Assembly: GCA_905250885.1 (NCBI GenBank)
Contig: CAJNOQ010001242.1
Span: forward strand, 1 to 34,136
Direction: 5' to 3'
DNA length: 34,136 nt
Origin: Didymodactylos carnosus
Lineage: Eukaryota; Rotifera; Eurotatoria; Philodinida; Philodinidae
In this document: positions 11,783 through 21,425 of the stretch, in pieces
Layout of the letters: each line of letters starts with the position of its first letter
How positions within the stretch are numbered: position 1 is the stretch's first letter
Notes under the pieces: model-generated
What the model was told of the DNA's origin: nothing
The model's database searches: none
What the model saw: the letters and a program-made list of their open reading frames with translations, nothing else
Made by a program: the position numbers and the translations under genes

Positions 11783-13573
11783 ATGAGCAGCAAAAATGAA
11801 TTGCATAGAAAACTAAAAGAAATTGGTTATGAAATTGGTCCATTTGCCTCGAAAGATACATTGGCAATCGTTATGCGATTACATTCAATGGTATGTGAGA
11901 TTGACATACCTTATCACATACTTCATATCTCTATTGTAATTACTTAGGTCGTTCAAAAAGGCATCGATGTATCCAAATTGAATGATCTTGATTTGAGAAA
12001 AAACTTGAACGATTACAGTTTACATGTAGGACCAGTAACGAGTAAGTACCAAATTAGATGGTATCCTTGCATGTTACACTTATCATTTTTTGTCAAAATG
12101 TAATAAGTTATTTGACTTGGTACTCGATCTTAAATGAATATTAAGCAACATTTTTGATTCCAAAACAATTCTTACTATAGGTCAAACACGTCCGATTTAT
12201 CAACGTAAACTATTAGAAGTTATCACACACGAAACAACTGAAGGTACGAGTTCAGAACCAATGGTTATTTTATAATCTTTTATTATATTTTATACAGGAA
12301 GTGAAGACGATATAGTCTCTGAGCCTGCTCTAAATTCATCAACAGCATCATCATCGCCACTTAGACCATCAGCAGCAACAACAGCATATTCCTCTTCCTC
12401 AACGTCATTACGAGATGGAATAACAACAAGAAGCGGAAAGTAAGCGTTTTTTCATGAAGAGTTAAATACGTGATGTCAGCAAGAACAATAGCGTTAATAT
12501 GATTGCTTGATTAGATTAAATGCACATGAATACAGCTTCGTTTTGTTATGTTGAGAAAGATTTAGCTAACTTGTAAAAGGATATGACATGATGTTTTTTT
12601 TACGCTCTTTCATCTTACACTTTAGGTTGAACGACATATCGTCACCAACAAGTATTCCAAACACGGATCCTCGTGTTCAGTTAACGCGTATTGATATTAG
12701 TGATAATCTTGGTATTTCACCATCGTATCCCAAATTACTATCAAAACAAACATTGCAAGAAGTAACATCACCACTTTCGTCAAATTTATCAAGGTCATCA
12801 GCCGATAATACGACACCATCGTCACCTCTCAAACGTTATTCTTCTGGTATCAACGCAAATAATAACCAAGATGAATTACCAAACACTCCTCCAAGACCAG
12901 CAATACGACCGACCGGTGGCACCACGTATGGTTTACGCGATCCATATAATTTTCAAAATGATGATTATAAATCCGTTGCATCGACCAATCGGCCAACAAC
13001 AACATACACGAGTACTTTTACGCGTTCAAATTTAGAATCGAAGTCAAGCAATGATATTTTATTAACAAACCCAAGTCAATCTGCGCCCAAAACTCATTTT
13101 TCTTCAATGTCAACAGCGAATAATACTCCAAGATACGAGAATTTCGAGTAAGTTTACCTTTGGCTCGCTTTTTCTAATCGCTGATTTGCTGCTATAGAGT
13201 GTATACTTTTATTTCCTATTTCTAGTGATTTAAATACAAATACAATTCATCGACGAACTCATGAAGCGACCACAAATATTGAATCGAGACCATCAAAATA
13301 CTCTTCATCACAACCAAAGAAGGTTATATTTTCCGATGAAAATTTTCCCGGTGATAAAACGGATCTTTCTGGTGAAAAATCAACTGGTGATAAAATGGAT
13401 ATGGTCGAAGCAGCCAAAGATAAAGGTAGTTATAAACGGTCTTTTGTTTCTTTCACTAGCTGTAACTGATTGGTCTTAATGTTTATTTTACAGGCAGCGG
13501 TATGTTATACGGTGTTATTACTGTAATTGTGGCAATTCTTGTATTTATTTTATATACCTGGTTAGAAAAATAA
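11783..13573 (+). CDS. LEM-domain inner nuclear membrane protein, LAP2/emerin-like, 402 aa
   Basis: Exons 11783-11890, 11948-12041, 12181-12243, 12298-12439, 12626-13147, 13226-13425 and 13494-13573 sum to 1209 nt. The N-terminus repeats the architecture of the upstream paralogue: a LEM-like domain (residues 1-40) and a LEM domain (about 46-84, core VGPVTSQTRPIYQRKLLEV). A long Ser/Thr/Asn/Pro-rich, probably disordered region follows (about 90-375). One hydrophobic helix at residues 381-399 ends three residues before the stop, predicting a tail-anchored protein of the inner nuclear membrane with its bulk facing the nucleoplasm. LEM-like plus LEM plus C-terminal anchor is the layout of LAP2; a single LEM plus anchor is emerin. 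The usual role is tethering BAF and chromatin to the envelope. AATAAA lies at 13719-13724. Exact orthology is not settled. Confidence 0.9.
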
Positions 13574-15103
13574 CTGTGCATTCGTATTTTTCTCTTTCTA
13601 TTTTTTTTGTTCGTCGATATTTTGTCACTAGTTGAATCTCTTAAAAAACTTGTATTTTTTGGACAAATTAATTTTTTCTTGCTAGTTGTCTTCGTAATAA
13701 CAACAACCTCTGAAATTTAATAAATATATTTTGTGTTGTTGACAAAGAAATACAGGATGAAGAAGCCTTCAAAAACCTGCTGGAGACCATAGGCGTTAGA
13801 GCCTGATAGGCGCAGTAGACTCGAGCCTAACCTAGAATTGGCTAAAAATAATCTTTTTTTCCTACAGAAATTCGTAAAGTTTTGTCCTCATATGAACAGA
13901 AGTAAATTCGTACCAGACAGAAAGATCCCGCTACAGGCCGGCTGAGGAGCATTCGGCTGACCCGGCTGAGGTCAATTCTTTCGAGAGTGCACTAGGCTTT
14001 ACATTGATCTCATGCTGATCAATGTAAAGCCCATTTAAATAAACTTATGATCTGAAACTTTTTAGACTAGTGAAACTTGATACGCGGATCACAAAAATAA
14101 TCTTAAAAAATTATTTTAAAACATCGCCATCAAGTCGTGCGCAAGTAGCTCTGGAGAGGTTCTCCAGCAGAACCAAACTTGCTATACATTATATTTTATC
14201 TGTTGAATGTACGATTCGATACAAATTTGCCATAATTCCGTCGTCTTAACCGATATAAATTTGAAAATTTTATCGGAAGTTCCCACCCTGAACATTTAAG
14301 TTTATTACACTTGTATAAAATCCTGGTTTCGGGCGTATCTCTCGCTAAAATTTCTCCACGGAAACAAAACAAAAATTTAATACCTGTATTTAATACGTGT
14401 ATTTGAATCCTGCATTTGCACTCCATTTAGCGGCAGAACTTGCAGATCGATAGGTCATTTAAATGCTGAATGACAAGGCAAACACTGAGAGCTGGTTTGC
14501 AATTTGTACCAACATTGCACATATTTTCTAGACAAACTCGAGATTCTGCGGGCTGTTCCTACATTTGGTATCGATCTATATGGTGGATACTTCAATTTTT
14601 CATACGAGGCGTTTTTTGCCAATGCAGGAGAAACTGAGAACTGAAAACTAAATGTTATTTTTACAAGCGCTTCACCATATAATACGATGAGAATAAAATA
14701 TATATTCGAATGCTCTCAAGTGTCTCTTTCTATTGATATATATAATAAAGTTGCTTTATCTATTTTTTCTGGCACAAAAGCCCGCTGTACTAAAATTCGC
14801 CGAAAATCAGTAAGATGTGGCTCTATATGAAAGTGGTTAAAAGTATTTAAAAAAGAAATTTGCTTTGTAGAAGCTGTCAATTGATACGATATTAATGATA
14901 TGATATAGACATATTTGCACGTCCCATATTCTGGAGAAAAAAAATATTAATAAACCCAATGACAAAAGGAAACAATGTTCGTTTTTTTAATACTTATGAG
15001 TGAATCAAGCAACATAGCCAACCAACTGTGAGTATTATGTAAAAGCGAAAACTAGAGTACTTAATCTGCGACTGTATACTCATTCTTTTAAGGAAACAGT
15101 ACC
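13574..15103. other. Intergenic region with repeat-like segments
   Basis: After the LEM gene's poly(A) signal (13719-13724) comes less AT-rich sequence (13750-14200) with a short perfect inverted repeat, then AT-rich DNA. The minus-strand open frame at 14196-14426 has no recognisable domain and is not called. Confidence 0.45.
13995..14031. repeat. Perfect 15-bp inverted repeat
   Basis: GGCTTTACATTGATC (13995-14009) and its exact reverse complement (14017-14031) flank a 7-nt loop. It sits in a repeat-like segment between genes and may be the end or centre of an old transposon. Confidence 0.8.
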
Positions 15104-15711
15104 ATGTTATTAGAAGAGATTTTACCAGTGATACATGAAAGAGTTCAACAAGACGAATTTCGTAAAATAATCATAAATGAAATGAAATTCATTCATTTGA
15201 TGAATGAAACATTGTATCAAATCGACTTAGTATTGACAGTATATTATGAGAGAAAAAAAAATTATTACGTCAATTAGATGATGGTTCACATGTTGTTAAC
15301 GTCATTCGAAATGGATGTACATCTATTGATACAAAAAATTGTAGCGAAAATTACCCATTTAAATAAACTTATGACACAAACCGTTCAACATTTCACTCCA
15401 ACAACGATTTTTTCTCAACTACAAGTATCGACAAATACTCTAGAAGTTGATTTATCAATTGTAACAGAACGACTTGATGATATATACAAAACGGTTGGTG
15501 ATCTTAAAAGTTAATTATCGATAAAGACAATATGGTTCATTTTGTAGAAAATACAGAATTACCAATTCAATTTGGTTTTCGAGAACACACGACTAAAATT
15601 GAGAAGATGATGAATAAATTAAAATTAGAATTGCGAGAAGAAAATGAGAATCGTCAACGTTCACAATCAGCACCAGAAACTAATAATGAACGTAGTATGT
15701 ACACTCACGAG

Positions 15712-16332
15712 GGAACCTCCCGAGGTGATAAATCGCTTTTTGATCGAAATCTGGTGGGTTATAGGTTATCGACCATACTGATTCCGAATATGATCTGATG
15801 ATGATGAATATCATGGGGCTTCCCCATAGCTCTTCGAAGATCCGGTCTTCTGGAAAACCTGTTTTTCAGAAACTCTAAAAAATAACCAAAATTTTTCTTA
15901 ACAAGGCATAATTGTAGCGCGCAAATTTCTGATTAAAATCAGTCGTCTCCCAGCTCTACATGACCTTTCTTTGCAAAGTTATAGAATTTACAAGAAAAGC
16001 CCTGTATGTCCATTGTCAGCTCAAAAGCTACAAAAGTAAGAAGCAAAAAATTAATTTAGAGCCTTTCTTGTAAATTCTATAACTTTGCAAAGAAAGGTCA
16101 TGTAGAGCTGGGAGACGTCTGATTTTAATCAGAAATTTGCGCGCTACAATTATGCCTTGTTAAGAAAAATCTTGGTTATTTTTTAGAGTTTCTGAAAAAC
16201 AGGTTTTCCAGAAGACCGGATCTTCGAAGAGCTATGGGGAAGCCCCATGATCATATTCGGAATCAGTATGGTCGATAACCTATAACCCACCAGATTTCGA
16301 TCAAAAAGCGATTTATCACCTCGGGAGGTTCC
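15712..16332. mobile_element. 621-bp long-arm foldback MITE
   Basis: The left arm (about 15712-15998) and right arm (about 16062-16332) are reverse complements that are almost identical base for base. They differ by a 17-nt insertion in the left arm near 15797-15813 and a few substitutions. A spacer of about 60 nt separates them. Ends read GGAACCTCCCGAGGTG inward. There is no coding capacity, so it is non-autonomous. No clear target-site duplication is visible. The very similar arms suggest recent insertion or gene conversion between arms. It lies inside the decayed coding region. Confidence 0.85.
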
Positions 16333-16825
16333 TAGTCAGACAGGACGAAATGTTTTAGATCACGGTCATCAAACTCGATTAGGATTAGATATTGAACGAG
16401 ATAACCATCCAACACATAAAACTGTTATATGCCCGCAAAAAACTAGGCACTAGGAAATATATCATTGAAGAAGAATGGAAAAAAGTAACAACAAAAACAA
16501 TCGATAATGAAGATGGGGCTATCAATTGTATAGAAGAGAAAGGAGAAGAATGGAATTATAATTGTGGTTGACTAGACGGAGACATCCAACAAGAGGAGCA
16601 AGACGATGGAAGTAGTGATCATTACCATTATTTACGTTTCTTTTCAGAATCGACAACAAAGAAGAGGGACGACACAGCATTTGAATATTCATCGTCATCG
16701 GGTCAAGAAAATGATTATAATTATCATTCATATTCGAAAAAAACAAAGAGTTCATACAACAATGATAGGTAACGAGAAAATATCACAAATTTCAACTAAT
16801 ACGAAACGACTCTAAACAAATAACG

Positions 16826-16851
16826 ATTGTAGCACGAATTCGTGCTACAAT
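16826..16851. repeat. 26-bp perfect palindrome
   Basis: A self-complementary sequence centred on an EcoRI-type GAATTC, with half-site ATTGTAGCACGAA. It falls in a coding-like block of the pseudogene (reading TIVARIRATIGNR), so it may be a coding accident rather than a binding site. Confidence 0.85.
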
Positions 16852-17563
16852 TGGCAATCGTCTGGATGAAATGCTTCAAGGATAACGTCATCACACAATT
16901 AAAAATCTAGTTAACCTATGCTCAAGTAATTTAACTAACACACAGGTTTATAACAACGGAGAGCGTCTTGACGAAGTACTAACATCAAATGGAAATGAAA
17001 TTATTTATTACGATTATATGCGCGAATGTATACGTTTAATTAATAATGTAGACAAGAATATCAATCAACAGTCACGATCACAACAAGAACTGACATTAGA
17101 TTTTAAGAATGGTTTCATTGTTTGATTTGTATTGGTCTAATATAAAGAATAAAATGGTTCATATATTGTTCATAGTGAACAAGGTTTATATTGTTGGGAT
17201 AAAACTGAACACACCATGTTACATATTTTCAAATGGAGAAATTGGATTTAGGCGTTTAGCTATAACAGACACAAGTATTTACTGTGTGTTTTGTTATTCA
17301 TTAATGATGTTAGAATTTACTCATGAAATGTAAATGAAACGTTTACATACTCTATCACTACTGAAAAATAATTATCGAAAACTAACTGATATATCAGTAA
17401 GAAAATCCACAATGAACAATGTCGATTTAATTGGTCTAATTTGATTTGGAACGGATCCTGGCTGTCTGTTGGAAGAACGAAAACAACAACAGCCCAATAT
17501 AAAGAGAATATTTCGTCATATATCAGCGAAAAATGCTCGTTATGCACGTCTATCATCTTATCA

Positions 17564-17571
17564 GAACACAT
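17564..17571. repeat. Left target-site duplication GAACACAT
   Basis: An 8-bp direct repeat abutting the left terminus of the hAT-type element; its partner is at 18065-18072. Confidence 0.88.
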
Positions 17572-18064
17572 CAGAGACCGAAACGGGTCAACTAAACGTG
17601 ACCCGAACCCGACTCGACCCGAACGTGAGCTCCCGACCCGATCCGAATCAATATCTTATACGTTGACCCGACCCGAATGGACACAAAAATTTTTCCACTG
17701 TGATCCGAAGTACCCAGGCAAACATTATCTATGGGAAAAATCTAGATACATTTCGTCTGTAATCGGGCGATACATGACTAGTTGTCATACTAGATTACTA
17801 GTTGGAAAAGGGACTTTTAACTAGATGAGTCTGCGTGTGCAACTAGCAATAGTTAAATCGATCGATTATCGAGCGATAGGTTGATAGTTGCAACTAGATG
17901 AAATGTAGCAATCGCCCGATTACTAGATTTTCACTGTCATCACTCAATAGTTGCAATCGAGTAAAAATCTAGTAATCTAGATGAATTAGGCGATACTAGA
18001 TGTTTTTTACGCTTGGGTATATTTTTCAAAGGACTCGACCTGACCCGACCCGTTTCGGTCTCTG
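17572..18064. mobile_element. 493-bp non-autonomous hAT-type transposon with 8-bp target duplication
   Basis: The terminal inverted repeat CAGAGACCGAAACGGGTC (17572-17589) is matched exactly by its reverse complement at 18047-18064. The element is flanked by direct repeats GAACACAT at 17564-17571 and 18065-18072. An 8-bp duplication and termini starting CAG are hallmarks of the hAT superfamily. Subterminal regions carry many copies of GACCCGA-like motifs, as expected for transposase binding sites. An internal inverted repeat (GTAATCGGGCGAT at 17759-17771 and its complement at 17911-17923) and scattered CTAG-rich repeats fill the centre. No transposase frame is present. Confidence 0.88.
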
Positions 18065-18072
18065 GAACACAT
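18065..18072. repeat. Right target-site duplication GAACACAT
   Basis: An 8-bp direct repeat abutting the right terminus of the hAT-type element; its partner is at 17564-17571. Confidence 0.88.
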
Positions 18073-18251
18073 CATGGTTGGTTAGTCACACTAGTAATCC
18101 ATACATCTGTTGTATAGACATGGGACAATCTTCTCAAGCTAAGTGTATTCAAACTAATGATAAATTGTTATATTTATCGATGTTTTTTCCTTCTCTTTTC
18201 ATATATATTTGGTATTTTGCATATGTTTGTTTAAATAAATTTTGTTGGTAG

Positions 18252-19044
18252 ATAACCTTGAAAGAAAGTGTCTATGTCATGTTTATTTATTTTCGTTGAT
18301 AACGAAAAGAAAATTCATGCACGAAAGAAAAAGCATCCTTTAATAATTGAAAACACCGGAAGGTATTTTTTCATAGATTTGAGCATATGAGAGGTGGTAA
18401 CTTTGATCAACTAGAGTAGCAGGGAAACACATTGCAGAATGAAAATGATTGTGTACAAAATTTAGGGAAAAACAAGCAATAACTGAACAAAAACGGTGAT
18501 CACACTACGCTTGAATGAATGAGTTTAGAATTGCACAAATAAAAAAAGAAATTTAGATAATAACATATTGTAGATCTTGATTCCCACAGTCTTTAACCAA
18601 AAAAAGGACCAACAATAAAAATCACTTTCAAAAATATATGTAAAAGAAAAATTGACGAGGTAAGAGTTGCATTTGGTTTTTCATCCTGTATGTGTAGACA
18701 ACAAGGCAGATGTCTTACTGGTAACAACAAAACAGACATGCAGTTATATTTAGCAAGATCTCTCTCTCTCTCTCTCATTGCTCATCGTTCGATTTTAAAC
18801 AATAAAAATAAACTTGAACTGACGAAACCGCTTTAAGCCAGATAAAAAATACAACACGATAACATTTTTATTTTCAATAAGAACACGATAGTTTACGAAT
18901 AGAGAGAATAATAATAAGAAAAAAACACGGTATTAAAACGTTTTTCCATATGATTTATTTTTGAAAGAAAAATGAAAAAAGTAAACGAAAATTAAAAAAA
19001 AACATATTGTTTGTACAACCTTATCATTTGCGTTTAACACATGG
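18252..19044. other. Intergenic region and cofilin 3' flank
   Basis: AT-rich sequence with no gene. The complement of AATAAA at 18954-18959 is the likely poly(A) signal of the minus-strand cofilin gene, about 86 nt past its stop. A (CT)n microsatellite lies at about 18760-18776. Confidence 0.6.
18760..18776. repeat. (TC)n microsatellite
   Basis: About eight to nine uninterrupted TC units. A minus-strand open frame reading through it (Arg-Glu repeats) is a by-product of the repeat. Confidence 0.85.
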
Positions 19045-21425
19045 CTATTTCGATTTGATTTTTTCGCTAATTATTGCTGCTAAATCAAGATCAGCTTTAC
19101 ATGTTGCTTGAATATGATTGCGAATACCTTGTAATGCGTTTTTTAACGCATCCTTACTGGATGCAATTAACATTTTTCGTTTGATTGTTGCTGTATCTGG
19201 TGCCCTTTAAAATAGAAAGAAAAACAATTCTGATAATAAAGTAAAAAATTCGTACTACCAGTACACAAAACACACTCCTATCTCTTTATTTTGTCACGCT
19301 AAAGTCTGGTGTCTTATAATCTTTTTCGTTAAAAGAATATGGCAAATGTTGTGAGAGAGCTAACTAATAAGAACACTTTGAAACTTCCCTGCGTTCTGAA
19401 CAAGACGAAGAAGAAACATACCACGAGATAAAATAAATTTCCGTTCGAGAACCTTCTTTTGTATCATAAAATATATCAATCACTGCATATCGAACATCGT
19501 TTTCAGGCAAATCATCTACCATTTGTTCCCATTTTTTATCTAAGTACAAAAAAAAAACATTCAAAAGAAATAGAAGAAGAAGCAATCAGAATTACTTTTA
19601 TCAGCACTTGGAGCATTCTGCGGTACTTTATTTAAGCTTTCATTCAAGACAACAATTTTTGATATATCATCACTGAAACCAAACACGAGATAGCCAATAT
19701 TTTTCTTGATTTTGAAATCGTGGTATTTTTCAATGACTAAATTATCAACTTTGACGCCAGATGCCTAAAAGTAAACAAATGCAAAAAAAGAGATTTGATC
19801 AATCCGAAATGAATCAATAAAAACAGTATGTTGTTTGTTGACGGATTTAAATATTCGGAATAGACAAAAAATATCAAAATGCTTTGATCTCTTTCATTCC
19901 GTCGATCTCAACTACGTCGAAGGGTAGAGAAACGAGGTACTGAATAAACAAAAAAATAAAACAATATTAGTTTTTTTCATTGATTTGATAAAATATACCC
20001 ATCACATGTCATAAATAACTATAAAATGTTACATGGCACCAAAAGAAAAATGTCGTGAAAAAAAATACAAAACTGCTAATACAGATTGAAAACTAGTTTA
20101 CTGTAGGTTGAACTATCGTCTATTTCTGAATCGGCAAAGTATATATCCTTCCTTAAGCTATTGTTAAGATACTATTAAAAATTTAGAAAAAGTTCATTTT
20201 CATGGCAAATATAAAGGCAAACGAGAAGTCACCTAACGATACGTTAAATCTTTTGTTAATATTTTCTTAAGAAAAAGTTCATCAGATTACTTATACATTT
20301 CTAGTGTAGAGTTAATGATGTAAAACTTGATTATATATAATGTTTTTAATTCAAAAATTGTTTCTACTCTTACCATTACTAGTTCTTGATATGGTTTCTA
20401 GATTTGTAGAAATTAAATAAATCTTCTGTCTTGATACTACACAGCGTCTTAATCTTTTTTTTTTCTTCTTCTAGAAAAAGTATATGTGAACAATTTGTTT
20501 AGACGCTTTATAGTGTATTTTATTACTACGATTATTATTATTATGATTATTCTTTTTCTTCTATGGAAAAATACATCAGTATACTACTATTATATATAAA
20601 TAATTTGATATGTATATACAAAAGGTGCTATGAAGAGAAAGTGTTTGGATAAAATAGAAGTGTGTTGGTTGATTGTTTTTTTGCTATGATTCACTTAATG
20701 TGTTCTCTGACTTTTTTCCGTTTCTTAAATATTGATGCCTGCATACAATTTTCTTTTTCCATTCCAGCAACAACGTGTAAATCTAACTACATGCTCTCTC
20801 ATTTTTTCTATTTCTTTTTCTTTACTCTCAAGTCAGCGTGTTAAATCTACGTTTTGACATCGATCACTCGTTTCAGCAAACGGTTTATTTTCTTATGTTA
20901 TGTTTTTCAATGGAAGAAATCATTTTTTTTTTCTTCTAATAGTCCTTTGTTTTTCCCGTATACAGAATTCTTTCGAATTTGCAAAGGAGAAGGAAAAAAA
21001 CAACTCAATAACTGCCATATGCGTTTTTTATTTGTTTCATATTGTCTGATGCAATACAAAAACATAAACACACGCAATAGGTATGTATTCCACAGTTGAT
21101 GGTACTGTTTTAGTTCTGCTAGATGGCATTATGCTCTGTCCGCCACGAATATATTAAATAATTCTATTTTACAATGATGAGTTGTTATTTAGTTACCAGT
21201 ATAGTACACAATAGATTAGGAAATAAATATAACATTATCGCAAATAACAAAAATTTGTACTATGACTCATTGTAAGAAAAACTGAAATGCTAAATGATAA
21301 CCGTCCGATGACAAAGCGCAAAGTTGAGAAGAATCTTCCAGAGAAGAACGTAAAATGATTGTGGATAGATATCAGTCAAAAAATATAGCAAAAATCCTTT
21401 GTTTTAAACTTACCGATCCTGACAT
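19045..21425 (-). CDS. CFL: ADF/cofilin actin-depolymerising protein, 152 aa
   Basis: Exons in transcript order: 21425-21414, 19764-19596, 19539-19422, 19204-19045; sum 459 nt. Cofilin binds and severs F-actin and recycles ADP-actin monomers in the cytoplasm. The protein begins MSGSASGVKVDN and contains the DVRYAVIDIFYDTKEGSRTE strands, FISWAPDTATIKRKMLIASS, and SKDALKNAL, matching the actin-binding long helix and the KMIYASSKDAIKK signature of the family. The ADF-homology fold is complete. Serines at positions 2, 4 and 6 sit where the LIM-kinase-regulated Ser lies in animal cofilins. The first exon holds only four codons and is followed by a 1.65 kb intron, far longer than other introns here; a nearly empty first coding exon is also usual in animal cofilin genes. 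A splice acceptor lies 14 nt before the ATG. Confidence 0.95.

Larger units (their letters stand above)
15104..18251 (+). pseudogene. Decayed protein-coding gene carrying two transposon insertions
   Basis: Coding-like blocks in changing frames: 15104-15271, an in-frame TAG at 15272, then 15275-15514 (TNTLEVDLSIVTERLDDIYK); a +/-1 shift to 15508-15711 (TTKIEKMMNKLKLELREENE); after the first transposon 16334-16445, about 16588-16770 and 16820-16885 (RATIGNRLDEMLQG), 16943-17129, about 17155-17270 (YIVHSEQGLYCWDKTEH) and 17460-17571; after the second transposon, 18065-18251. The early blocks resemble coiled coil; the later ones contain Cys-Trp-Asp strand-like segments suggestive of a beta-propeller, though I cannot name a family. 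No single set of introns gives one frame. Both transposons interrupt coding-like sequence, so this is best read as a dead copy. Intact paralogues may exist elsewhere in the genome. Confidence 0.6.

Noticed and set aside
11537..11806. Minus-strand open frame of 89 codons
   Set aside because: It overlaps the well-supported first exon of the LEM gene and has no domain or splice context.
12588..12625. Start codon at 12588 for a separate 187-codon gene
   Set aside because: This stretch is the end of intron 4 of the second LEM gene; the downstream sequence is its exon 5 in phase.
17441..17824. Plus-strand open frame of 127 codons
   Set aside because: Its second half is the Arg/Pro-rich translation of the hAT element's GACCCGA repeats, so it is a chance fusion of pseudogene and transposon.
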